A stretch of DNA of 64,000 nucleotides. Origin: Streptomyces fildesensis. GTDB lineage: Bacteria > Actinomycetota > Actinomycetes > Streptomycetales > Streptomycetaceae. The DNA lies in the NCBI RefSeq assembly GCF_016107395.1, contig NZ_JAAIKO010000025.1, positions 1-64,000 on the forward strand, read 5' to 3'. Made by a program: the position numbers and the translations under genes. The notes below the pieces were generated by a model that did no database searches, was not told where the DNA came from, and was given only the letters and a program-made list of their open reading frames with translations. Below are positions 7,932 through 15,199 of this stretch, one piece after another. Numbering within the stretch: the stretch's first letter is position 1; each line of letters opens with the position of its first letter.

Positions 7932-7960
7932 GTCCTCCCTCATTCGTCAGGAGAGATCGC

Positions 7961-8410
7961 ATGCACGCTGCCGTTTTCGCCGCGGTGTTCGCTGCTCTGT
8001 TCGTCGGTCACAGCGTCGGTGACCACTGGGTTCAGTCCTCCGCGCAGTCCGCGGCCAAGGGCCGCCCGGGATGGCCCGGCCGTCTGGCCGACGCCCGGCA
8101 CGTCGTGACCCTGACCCTCACCAAGCTCGCTGTCTTACTGCCCGCCGCCGCGCTGCTGGGTCTGCACCTGTCGGTGTGGGGCCTGCTGGTGGGGCTGGGT
8201 GTGGACGCGGTGACGCACTGGTGGGCGGACCGCCGGAGCACGTTGGCCCGGTTGGCGGCGCTGACTGGCAAGAACGAGTTCTACCGGCTGGGCTCCCTGC
8301 GGGCCGGCCGCGACGACAACCCCACCTTGGGTACCGGCGCCTACGCCCTGGACCAGTCCTTCCACCACCTGTGGCTACTGGTCGCGGCCCTGTTGATCGC
8401 CGTCGTCTGA
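7961..8410 (+). CDS. DUF3307-like AICE membrane protein
   Basis: 149 residues with a strong ribosome site (AGGAGA). The start FAALFVGHSVGDHWVQSS and the motif VDAVTHWWADRR are typical of the small DUF3307-type membrane proteins carried by AICEs. About three hydrophobic segments are visible (N-terminus, middle ~50-75, and C-terminus LWLLVAALLIAVV), with conserved His/Asp pairs near the membrane face. It is the first gene after the regulatory region. Biochemical role unknown. Confidence 0.75.
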   Translation: MHAAVFAAVFAALFVGHSVGDHWVQSSAQSAAKGRPGWPGRLADARHVVTLTLTKLAVLLPAAALLGLHLSVWGLLVGLGVDAVTHWWADRRSTLARLAALTGKNEFYRLGSLRAGRDDNPTLGTGAYALDQSFHHLWLLVAALLIAVV

Positions 8411-8425
8411 CCATGCCCCGCACCT

Positions 8426-8466
8426 GGGGCGGCGGGCCTCCCAGCCAAGGACAGTCCCGCCGCCCC
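8426..8466 (+). repeat. AICE hairpin family, copy B
   Basis: An 11-bp perfect stem (8426-8436 / 8456-8466) closes a 19-nt loop containing CTCCCAGCCAAGGACAGT, identical over 18 nt to copy A. It lies 15 nt after the DUF3307-like stop and 34 nt before the next start. Confidence 0.75.
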
Positions 8467-8500
8467 GGCTCCTCCCCTTCACCTCTTCTGGAGACTTCCC

Positions 8501-8794
8501 ATGCGGAACTACGTGGGGCAGCACCGTGCCCTGACCTCGACCGACTTCCTCGAACTCGCGCTGGGCACCCCGCTGGAACTGTGGCTGGGCCAGGACGGCG
8601 AGAGCGAGCAGGAACGTGCCGCACGTGAGACGGCGGCCCGCGACATCCTCGCCGACGACCCCGCCTTGTACGACCGCACTACCGCCCTGGCAGCCCAGAC
8701 GCTCGGCCAGTCCCTGCCGGACCTGCTGCGCCTCGCACCCGCCGTCCCGTCCGCCGCGGTCCGCCGTCGGCACCGGAAGGGGTTGGCGGCGTGA
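8501..8794 (+). CDS. Small hypothetical AICE protein
   Basis: 97 residues, soluble and acidic in the middle, ending in a basic RRRHRKG tail. GGAG stands 7 nt before the ATG. Its stop overlaps the next gene's start (GTGATG), so the two are probably translated together. No domain recognised; coding is supported by position, codon bias and coupling. Confidence 0.65.
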   Translation: MRNYVGQHRALTSTDFLELALGTPLELWLGQDGESEQERAARETAARDILADDPALYDRTTALAAQTLGQSLPDLLRLAPAVPSAAVRRRHRKGLAA

Positions 8795-9681
8795 TGTGGA
8801 ACGCGCAGATGAAGAAGGCGTTGACCGTGGCGCCGGCCGTTGCGATGACGGTTGTGTCGATGGTCCTGACGCTGGCTGTGGTGGTGATGTGGCTGGGGCA
8901 GGCGATGCCGTGGCCGGTCGCCCTGGTCGTTGGTCTGGGGCTGGACGGCGGATGGCTGGCAACACTGGCCTATGAACGGCGCCTTGCCGCACAGGGCGAC
9001 CACTCCCGGGCGGTGACCGCGGTCGGCTGGTGCTTCGGCTTACTCGCCACCGGAGTCCTAGTCACGCACGCCGTCACCGCCAACGCGTCGGTCGGCGCGT
9101 GGCTCGCGGTGTCCTGGCTGCCCATCGCCGCGAAGGCGCTGTGGCTAGTGCACGGGTTGTGGGAGCGCACCGCGCTGACCCCCGACGCGCTCACCGCGAT
9201 TGCCGGGATCCAGCAGGAAGCCCGCGACGACGCAGCCGTTGCCCGCGCCCGGCTGCGGGCCGAAGCCACCACGGAAGAGACCCGGCTTACGGCCGTGACG
9301 CAGGCCGGTGCGCGCGTCGCACGCGTCCAGGCACGCACCGCCACAACCCTCTCCCAGGCGTGGTCGACGCTGGAGAAGGTCCGTGCGGGGGAGGACACCG
9401 CACACGCTTTGACCTGCGTGACGGCTCCCGTCACACCCGCGTCACGCCCCCGGTGGGAGCTTCCCGTCTGGGGCCCGGTCGAGCCGGTCGCCGCACTGGA
9501 CGCACCCCAGCTCAGTGACACCGACCTTGATCACGTCGTCGCTCAGATCCTCAGCGCGCAGATGCCCCCGCCGTCCTACCGGGAGCTTGCCGCGCGCTTC
9601 CGCTCCGCCGGCCACACCGCAGCGGAAGTACGGCTGCGGGCCTCGTGGAAGCGCCTGACCGCAGCAACCACCACCGGCTGA
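8791..9681 (+). CDS. AICE membrane protein with cytoplasmic helical tail, possible Spd-type spread protein
   Basis: About 296 residues. Three or four membrane helices fill residues 10-120 (AVAMTVVSMVLTLAVVVMWL, PWPVALVVGLGLDGGWL, GWCFGLLATGVLVTHAVTA, LAVSWLPIAAKALWLVHGLW). A long Ala/Arg helix (about 145-195) and a C-terminal helix-turn-helix-like segment (YRELAARFRSAGHTAAEVRLR) follow. AICEs carry membrane proteins in this slot between the regulator and tra, and spread (Spd) functions are expected there, but direct homology to SpdB is not claimed. The start may be GTG 8791 or ATG 8794. Confidence 0.65.
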   Translation: MMWNAQMKKALTVAPAVAMTVVSMVLTLAVVVMWLGQAMPWPVALVVGLGLDGGWLATLAYERRLAAQGDHSRAVTAVGWCFGLLATGVLVTHAVTANASVGAWLAVSWLPIAAKALWLVHGLWERTALTPDALTAIAGIQQEARDDAAVARARLRAEATTEETRLTAVTQAGARVARVQARTATTLSQAWSTLEKVRAGEDTAHALTCVTAPVTPASRPRWELPVWGPVEPVAALDAPQLSDTDLDHVVAQILSAQMPPPSYRELAARFRSAGHTAAEVRLRASWKRLTAATTTG

Positions 9682-9736
9682 GGGGGCCGCGATGCGCGCT
9701 GCTCCGGCCGCCATCCTCATGCGAAAGGCACGGTCC

Positions 9737-10051
9737 ATGCCCGACATCAGCAAAGCGTCTGCCGAGGCGGTCGAAGCCGCCCGGCAGGGCGAGCAGTTCG
9801 CGGTGATGCTCGCCGCAATCCAAGCCGCGCAGATCGTCCAGGCCCAACAGCAGCCCCCGCCCGCGCCGGTCGTGCTCCCGCAGCAGTCCGGGACGGGCAC
9901 GGCGGGCAAGTGGCTGGCCATTGGGGTCGGCGGCTCCATGCTCATGATCACCGTGTCGTTCGCCGCGGTCGCCCTCGCCATCGCCGCCGCCTGCACCGCC
10001 CTGGTGGCGCTAGTCGTCTACGGCATCTACCGCGACATCCGAAAGCGGTGA
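9737..10051 (+). CDS. SpdD-like small membrane protein
   Basis: 104 residues. A Gln/Pro-rich N-terminal region (AAQIVQAQQQPPPAPVVLPQQ) precedes two close hydrophobic segments (WLAIGVGGSMLMITVSFAAV, IAAACTALVALVVYGIY) and a basic end. Small proteins of this shape sit with the spread genes of pSAM2-type elements and are thought to help plasmid movement between mycelial compartments. AAAGG 8 nt upstream favours the ATG at 9737; an upstream in-frame ATG at 9692 is possible. Confidence 0.6.
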   Translation: MPDISKASAEAVEAARQGEQFAVMLAAIQAAQIVQAQQQPPPAPVVLPQQSGTGTAGKWLAIGVGGSMLMITVSFAAVALAIAAACTALVALVVYGIYRDIRKR

Positions 10052-10055
10052 CCCC

Positions 10056-10247
10056 ATGATCCGTACCCACCCCAACGACCCGCCCCTGACTGCGTCCGAA
10101 GCCGCCCGCGTGGCCTGGCTCATTGCCCGCATGGCCAAGCGTGCCGTGGCTGGTGAGGACGTTGACCAACGCGATTTGCAGCGCAAGTTGGACCGCATCT
10201 TGGACGGCGCCCGCAAGCGCGCCGACCAGGCCACCACCCACGAGTGA
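10056..10247 (+). CDS. Small hypothetical AICE protein
   Basis: 63 residues, two amphipathic helices (ASEAARVAWLIARMAKRAVAG and DLQRKLDRILDGARKRA). It starts 4 nt after the SpdD-like stop, so it belongs to the same transcript. Short helical proteins like this are usual just before the AICE translocase gene; the function is unknown. Confidence 0.6.
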   Translation: MIRTHPNDPPLTASEAARVAWLIARMAKRAVAGEDVDQRDLQRKLDRILDGARKRADQATTHE

Positions 10248-10253
10248 GTTCGC

Positions 10254-10295
10254 CCCGGAACGGCCGTCATCCGCCAAGACACCGGCCGTTCCGGG
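10254..10295 (+). repeat. AICE hairpin family, copy D
   Basis: The longest stem of the set: 13 perfect base pairs (10254-10266 / 10283-10295) around a 16-nt loop containing CCGCCAAGACA. The loop shares only the GCCAAGACA core with the other copies. It begins 7 nt after a stop codon and ends 36 nt before the translocase start. Confidence 0.65.
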
Positions 10296-10331
10296 CCCCG
10301 CATCCCCGATGGAGAAAGCAGGACCCTCAGC

Positions 10332-12497
10332 ATGTCCGAGATCATCCGTCTGGACGACCACCGGCCCCACCCGAAACCCGATCTGACCAAGACCGATCCC
10401 CCCGACAGCACCCCGCCCTCCGGGCCCCGTGAGGTGCTGGAAGGCACGGTCATTCCGTCCGGTACCGCCGCGGCCGTACCGTCGGTGCCGTTGTGGCGGC
10501 GGACCGCCCGCACCGTGCGGACGGTCGCCACCGACGACCGCACCCGCACCGCCGCCCGCACCGCCGTCCGCCACTCCGCCTACGTGGCCGGCGGCGGGCG
10601 CATCCTCGCCAAGCGGGCGTGGGACGGGCGGACCGTGGCGCGGCACGAGCGCATGATGCGCGCCGCGGAAGCCGCCGGTCAGCACGAGGTGGCGATGGAG
10701 TGGGAGCAGCGCGCAGCGCTGTTCCGGCAGCAGCGTCACCAGCGGCGCATGGACCTGCTCACCGCCCCGCAACGTATCGCTAAGGGTGCCGCCGTCGGTG
10801 CCGGCGCGAGTGTCGGGGGCCTGCTGGCGCTCGGTGTGGTGCTGGCGATCGCCGAGCACGACATCACGCAGGTGATCGCGCCGACGATGTTCACCATCGA
10901 CTTCATCCGCCTGGTGGTGCTCATCGTGTCCGTCATCTGGGGCCCGGCCGTGTGGCTGGCCCCCTGGCTGACCGTGCTGGGGTTGTGGAATACCGGCCGC
11001 CGCGGACAGGCCGCGCCTCAGTGGGCGCTGCCCGCAAGCGAGCAGAGCAAGCGGGATGTGGTGCCGGATGAGGGCGCGATCCTGGACGCGCTGCGGCACT
11101 TGAACATCGGCCCGCTCAACCAAGCGTTCAAGGCCGGATGGCAAGCCCGCTGGATGCAGCCGACCACGCGTCTGGGCAACGGGTGGCACACCCGCCTACA
11201 GCTCCCCATGGGCGTCACGGTGGAGATGATCAACGGGAAGAAGGACGTTCTCGCGCACAACCTGCTGCGGCTGCCGGTCGAGACGTGGCCGACCGAACCG
11301 CACGACATGCCCGGCACCCTCGACCTGTGGGTTGCTGACCAGGGCTCGCTGTCCGGGACGGTCCCGCCGTGGCCGCTGCTGACCGAGGGGACCGCGGACT
11401 ACTTCAAGGGCGTGCCCGTCGGTGTCTCGCAGCGCGGGGAGCCGGTGATGGGCAAGCTCATGGCCGCCAACTACATGGTTGGCGGGATCATGGGATCCGG
11501 GAAGTCCTCGCTGGTCGTGGGCCTGCTGCTGGGGGCGATGCTCGATCCGCTGGTGGAGATCGATGTGTACGTCATGGCGTACAACGTCGACTACGACCCG
11601 ATGCAGGACCGGTTGCGGACCCTGGTCAAGGGCGACGACGACGAGCAGGTCGAAACCGCCCTGGAAGCGCTGCGGGACCTGCGTGAGGAGGTCACCCGGC
11701 GCGGCAAGCTGCTGGAGGAGATGGGTGGGGACACCGTCAAGCTCACCCGCAAGCTCGCTGAGCAGGACACGAGGATGCGTCCGCGGGTGGTCGTCTTTGA
11801 CGAGTGCCATGAGCTGTTCGAGCACAAGAAGTACGGGCCGGAAGCCGCTGAACTGGCCGTCAAGGTCCTCAAGAAGGCCCGCAAGGTCGGCATCACCTTG
11901 CTGTTCGTGACGGTGTCGCCGACCGCGGCGAGCATCCCGAAGGACGTCACCCGCAACACCTCCCACCGCGTGGCGTTCGCCGTCGGCGACCACGTCGCCA
12001 ATGACGGGCTGCTGGGGACGGGCAAGCACCGCGCCGGCATCACCGCCACCACCCTCAACCCGGCCGAGAACGTCGGCACCGCCCTGACGGTGGGGTTCAC
12101 GGGAAACGCGTTCGAGTTGATCCGCGCCTACTACGTCCGCAAGGACGCCGAAACCGACCAGATCACACCCGTCGTGCTCCGGGCGCTGGCGCTGCGCGAC
12201 GGGATCACCCCGGCCGCCGCCGCTCCGGCGGCTGGTGAGCAGGTGGACCCACTCGCCGACATCCTCGCCGTCCTGGGCGATGCCGACCGGATGCGGACCG
12301 ACGAGGTCCGCCAGCAGCTCGCCGAGCGCAACCCGCGCCACTACCGATCCTGGACCGCATCCGACCTTACCCGCGTCCTCGACGCGGTCGACGCCGCCCC
12401 GTACAAGTCCGGCGGCGTCATGGTCGTCAACCGAACCAAGGTCCGCGACGCGCTTCACGACCGCGACCGCGACACCGCCGAAGGTCACGGTGAGTGA
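10332..12497 (+). CDS. FtsK/SpoIIIE-type DNA translocase (conjugative Tra protein)
   Basis: 721 residues. Two membrane helices lie near 160-215, followed by a RecA-like motor with Walker A GIMGSGKSS (K391) and Walker B RVVVFDECHE (D490). A C-terminal winged-helix-like segment (about 635-715, DRMRTDEVRQQLAERNP) resembles the gamma-type DNA-reading domain of this family. In Streptomyces a single hexameric protein of this class moves double-stranded DNA between hyphae. It follows the small Spd-like genes and is preceded by hairpin copy D. Full length for the AICE Tra family. Confidence 0.92.
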   Translation: MSEIIRLDDHRPHPKPDLTKTDPPDSTPPSGPREVLEGTVIPSGTAAAVPSVPLWRRTARTVRTVATDDRTRTAARTAVRHSAYVAGGGRILAKRAWDGRTVARHERMMRAAEAAGQHEVAMEWEQRAALFRQQRHQRRMDLLTAPQRIAKGAAVGAGASVGGLLALGVVLAIAEHDITQVIAPTMFTIDFIRLVVLIVSVIWGPAVWLAPWLTVLGLWNTGRRGQAAPQWALPASEQSKRDVVPDEGAILDALRHLNIGPLNQAFKAGWQARWMQPTTRLGNGWHTRLQLPMGVTVEMINGKKDVLAHNLLRLPVETWPTEPHDMPGTLDLWVADQGSLSGTVPPWPLLTEGTADYFKGVPVGVSQRGEPVMGKLMAANYMVGGIMGSGKSSLVVGLLLGAMLDPLVEIDVYVMAYNVDYDPMQDRLRTLVKGDDDEQVETALEALRDLREEVTRRGKLLEEMGGDTVKLTRKLAEQDTRMRPRVVVFDECHELFEHKKYGPEAAELAVKVLKKARKVGITLLFVTVSPTAASIPKDVTRNTSHRVAFAVGDHVANDGLLGTGKHRAGITATTLNPAENVGTALTVGFTGNAFELIRAYYVRKDAETDQITPVVLRALALRDGITPAAAAPAAGEQVDPLADILAVLGDADRMRTDEVRQQLAERNPRHYRSWTASDLTRVLDAVDAAPYKSGGVMVVNRTKVRDALHDRDRDTAEGHGE

Positions 12498-12498
12498 A

Positions 12499-12556
12499 GG
12501 GAGGCGGGGAGGGAGGCGGGGAGTTCTCCCTCACTGCCTCCCTCACCCCGCCTCCC
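12499..12556 (+). terminator. GC-rich hairpin after the translocase gene
   Basis: GGGAGGCGGGG occurs twice (12499-12509 and 12511-12521) and either copy can pair with CCCCGCCTCCC at 12546-12556. It starts right after the stop at 12497, consistent with a terminator or a two-state structure; there is no T-run. Confidence 0.55.
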
Positions 12557-12702
12557 CAATCTGATCTGCACCAACACCCACACAGGGAGTCAGGGAGGCA
12601 CCCTCCCGCGACCTGCGGAAATCCCCGAAAACCAGGGTCCGTGGGGAAGCTCTGCCTCCCTCCCTTCACACAAAGTGACCGACTCCGAGAGGAGAACGTC
12701 CC

Positions 12703-13026
12703 GTGTCTGCACTGCCCGTCTACCGCTACCGGCTCGCCCCGCACGGCCTGATGACCCGCCGCCAACTGCGTTGCGCAGGGCTCAGCGCCGCCCGCGCGGA
12801 CGTGGTCGGCGAGATCCGCTGGCGCCGCGGACGACGCGTCGCCTACCTCTACGACCCCGCCACCGCCTACCCGGTCCGCCCGATGACCCCGGGCCGCTGG
12901 CGCTCGCACGCCGCGATGATGCGCGCCCGCCGCACCTGCCCCACCTGCCGAACCGACCGCGGATACGTCATCTCCCGCTCACTCGGCACCTGCGTGCCCT
13001 GCCACGACCGCCACCCCGCCCCTTGA
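12703..13026 (+). CDS. RRQRL-motif zinc-binding AICE protein
   Basis: 107 residues from a GTG with AGGAG 8 nt upstream. The N-terminal half carries the diagnostic TRRQLRCAGL motif. The C-terminal half has CPTC...CVPCH, a four-Cys zinc knuckle. Proteins with this pairing are widespread in AICEs next to the tra and rep genes; the zinc site suggests nucleic-acid binding, but no role is established from sequence. Confidence 0.8.
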   Translation: MSALPVYRYRLAPHGLMTRRQLRCAGLSAARADVVGEIRWRRGRRVAYLYDPATAYPVRPMTPGRWRSHAAMMRARRTCPTCRTDRGYVISRSLGTCVPCHDRHPAP

Positions 13027-13042
13027 CCTCAACGGAGACACC

Positions 13043-13327
13043 GTGAACGCCTTACCCCCGCGCTGCAACGCAGCGCACCCCGACGACCCTGCCCTCTGCG
13101 AGGGACCGCACGATGCGGTAGAGGTCCGCGACCGGTTCATGAGCCGCGCCCGCGACGCCATGACGGTGGGTGCCCTCGGATGCGTCCTGCACGCCGCTCG
13201 CCTGCTCGCCAGTCTCGACGGCGGGCGCGTCTACCCGGGCCCGTCGCGCGTCGGTGCGGGCGCCGCGATCGACGCCTACCAGCGCGCGCAGACCCTCCCG
13301 CCCTTCCCCTGGACCCGCGGCAAGTAA
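13043..13327 (+). CDS. Hypothetical AICE protein
   Basis: 94 residues, GTG start behind GGAG, 16 nt after the RRQRL gene. An N-terminal CNAAHPDDPALCEG segment has two Cys and one His. The remainder is helical (RARDAMTVGALGCVLHAARLLASL) with an aromatic tail. No family assigned; translation is supported by the ribosome site and codon bias. Confidence 0.6.
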   Translation: MNALPPRCNAAHPDDPALCEGPHDAVEVRDRFMSRARDAMTVGALGCVLHAARLLASLDGGRVYPGPSRVGAGAAIDAYQRAQTLPPFPWTRGK

Positions 13328-13330
13328 CGC

Positions 13331-13369
13331 CCGTGGACGGCGTCCTCCCACCCGAGACTTCCGCCACAC
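13331..13369 (+). repeat. AICE hairpin family, decayed copy E
   Basis: The sequence after the stop at 13327 matches copy C on its left side (CCGTGGACGGCGTCCTCCCA against CCGTGGGCGGCGTCCTCCCA), but the loop core has diverged. Only GTGG-CGG / CCG-CCAC pairing remains, with one bulge. Confidence 0.5.
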
Positions 13370-13384
13370 AGCCCGACTGCGGGA

Positions 13385-13570
13385 CTAGCGCATCCGGTTG
13401 CGCCACCGGGCCGCCAGTACCGCCACCACCGGCATGAACGCAAGCACCGCCGCCATGCGCGCGGCCTCGCCCCAACCCTGATCCAACACGGCGTGATCCG
13501 CCACGGTGCCCACCACCACCGTCAGCAGATACACGCCGATCGACCCGAACCAGACCCGTCGATTGCCCAT
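13385..13570 (-). CDS. Possible small membrane protein
   Basis: 61 residues with two membrane helices (VWFGSIGVYLLTVVVGTVADHA and MAAVLAFMPVVAVLAARW) and a basic C-terminus. A GGGG stretch lies 6 nt upstream of the ATG. It is the only leftward frame inside the otherwise rightward backbone and lies between hairpin copies E and C. No family recognised, so it remains a moderate call. Confidence 0.45.
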   Translation of the reverse strand: MGNRRVWFGSIGVYLLTVVVGTVADHAVLDQGWGEAARMAAVLAFMPVVAVLAARWRNRMR

Positions 13571-13602
13571 GCCAGACCCCATCCCCCTACACCCGGGCAC
13601 AC

Positions 13603-13646
13603 CCGTGGGCGGCGTCCTCCCAGCCAAGACAGTCCGCCGCCCACGG
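13603..13646 (+). repeat. AICE hairpin family, copy C
   Basis: An 11-bp perfect stem (13603-13613 / 13636-13646) around a 22-nt loop with CTCCCAGCCAAGACAGT, lacking one G relative to copies A and B. It ends 35 nt before the methyltransferase start. Confidence 0.72.
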
Positions 13647-13681
13647 TCCTCCCCATCCACACAGGACGGAGAACCACCAGC

Positions 13682-14368
13682 ATGACCCACCCCACCCCCA
13701 TCCGGCGATCGCGCCGGCCCCGCCTCCTGGACGCGTTCTGCTGCCAGGGCGGCGCCGCCAAGGGCTACGCCGATGCCAGATTCGACGTCACCGGCATCGA
13801 CCTCAACCCCCAGCCCCGCTACCCCTTCACCTTCATCCAGGGCGACGCGGTCGCGTTCATCCGCGCGCACGGTGCGGACTTCGACTTCATCCACGCGTCG
13901 CCTCCGTGCCAGCACGACAGCGACTGCCAGCGCATCCAGAACCGCACCCACCCCGACCTGATCACCCCCACCCGCGCCGCCCTGGAGTCCACCGGGCGAC
14001 CGTGGGTGATGGAGAACGTCAAAGGCGCCCGGCACAAGCTCCATGAGCCGGTGATGCTGTGCGGGACCATGTTCGGGCTGCAGACCTACCGGCACCGGTA
14101 CTTCGAGACCGGCGGCGGCTTCCCCCTCACCCCACCGCAGCACCCGGTGCACACCGCACCCCAAGCCAAGATGGGCCGACCCGTCCCGGACGGGTGGTAC
14201 GGGCAGTTCGTCGGGAACTTCTCCGGCGTCGACCTGGCCCGCCGCGTCATGGGCGTGCCGTGGATGAACCGCGACGGCATCCGCGAATGCATCCCACCCG
14301 CCTACAGCGAATGGATCGGTGCCCAGCTCCCGGCCAGCCTCACGCCGACCCTGGGGGTGGCGGCATGA
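13682..14368 (+). CDS. C5-cytosine DNA methyltransferase, compact phage-like type
   Basis: 228 residues. LLDAFCCQGGAAKGYADA is motif I, SPPCQHDS is motif IV with the catalytic Cys, and WVMENVKGA is the ENV motif VI. The target-recognition region is very short, unlike the >300-residue restriction-linked enzymes, and no endonuclease gene is adjacent. It probably modifies the element's own DNA, which could shield it from host restriction during transfer (inference). Its stop overlaps the primase start (ATGA), tying it to the replication operon. Confidence 0.85.
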   Translation: MTHPTPIRRSRRPRLLDAFCCQGGAAKGYADARFDVTGIDLNPQPRYPFTFIQGDAVAFIRAHGADFDFIHASPPCQHDSDCQRIQNRTHPDLITPTRAALESTGRPWVMENVKGARHKLHEPVMLCGTMFGLQTYRHRYFETGGGFPLTPPQHPVHTAPQAKMGRPVPDGWYGQFVGNFSGVDLARRVMGVPWMNRDGIRECIPPAYSEWIGAQLPASLTPTLGVAA

Positions 14369-15198
14369 ACGCCCTGCTGACTACCGCCCTCGACCTGGCC
14401 GCCGCCGGGGTACCGGTGCTGCCGCTGCGGGCGGGGAAGGTGCCGTTCGGGAACTGCCGGACCTGCGCCGGCAACGCCTGTAGTGGGCGGCCGAACATGA
14501 AAGCCGCAGGCACCTGCCAGTGCCCGGCGCCCTGCCACGGCTGGGCCGCCGCCACCACCAACCCCAGCGCCATCACCTCGCCGGCATGGTCGCGAGCCTG
14601 GCATGGTGCGGCAGCGGTGGCCTACCACCCTGGCGGCGCCGGCCTGACCGTCGTGGATCTCGACAACGCCCAGGCCATCACATGGGCCCGTGCGAGCCTG
14701 CCCGCCACGCGGACCGTGCCGACGACCCGAGGTGAGCACTGGCTCTACCGGGGCGCCATGCAATCCGCGAACGGTGTGCGGCCGGGAGTCGACGTCAAGT
14801 CCACGATGTCCTACGCCCGCTGGCTTGGACCGGGAGCGGGCACCATGACGGCCCTACCGGACGTCGTACGCGCCCTGATCACGAAGCGGCCGGCCCCGGG
14901 CCGCCCGGCGGCCGTCACGGTGCCCATGCCGGTCGGAGGCGGGCACTGCCCGCACCGCACGCCCGCCTACCTCGTTCGTGGCCTGGCCATGGCAGAACAG
15001 CGCATCACCGAGGCCCGGGAGGCGGTGCACGCGACCGTCTACCGGACGTTCCTCGCCGTGCTGTCCGTGCACGGCCTGTGCGGCTGCCTCACCGAGGCGC
15101 ATATCGCGCGGCTGTTCGCTGCCGCGCAGGCCAAGGGCGAATTGCCCCGGCACTGCACCGACGCGTGGACCAACGCCCTCACCCACTTGGGGATGTGA
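14365..15198 (+). CDS. Bifunctional primase/polymerase (RepPP-type replication protein)
   Basis: 277 residues of the archaeo-eukaryotic primase fold. The start LDLAAAGVPVLPLRAGK and the metal-binding strand GLTVVDLDNA (DxD) are diagnostic. A Cys cluster (CRTCAGNACSGRP ... CQCPAPCHGW) lies between them as in other Streptomyces prim-pols. A C-terminal helical part follows. AICEs are known to replicate with RepSA, RepAM or a primase-polymerase (RepPP); this element is the last kind. It overlaps the methyltransferase by 4 nt and nearly abuts the ATPase gene. Confidence 0.88.
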   Translation: MNALLTTALDLAAAGVPVLPLRAGKVPFGNCRTCAGNACSGRPNMKAAGTCQCPAPCHGWAAATTNPSAITSPAWSRAWHGAAAVAYHPGGAGLTVVDLDNAQAITWARASLPATRTVPTTRGEHWLYRGAMQSANGVRPGVDVKSTMSYARWLGPGAGTMTALPDVVRALITKRPAPGRPAAVTVPMPVGGGHCPHRTPAYLVRGLAMAEQRITEAREAVHATVYRTFLAVLSVHGLCGCLTEAHIARLFAAAQAKGELPRHCTDAWTNALTHLGM

Positions 15199-15199
15199 C

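Noticed and set aside
7710..8108. 132-residue frame in the long AICE leader
   Set aside because: Runs through hairpin copy A and into the DUF3307-like gene out of frame; no ribosome site or domain.
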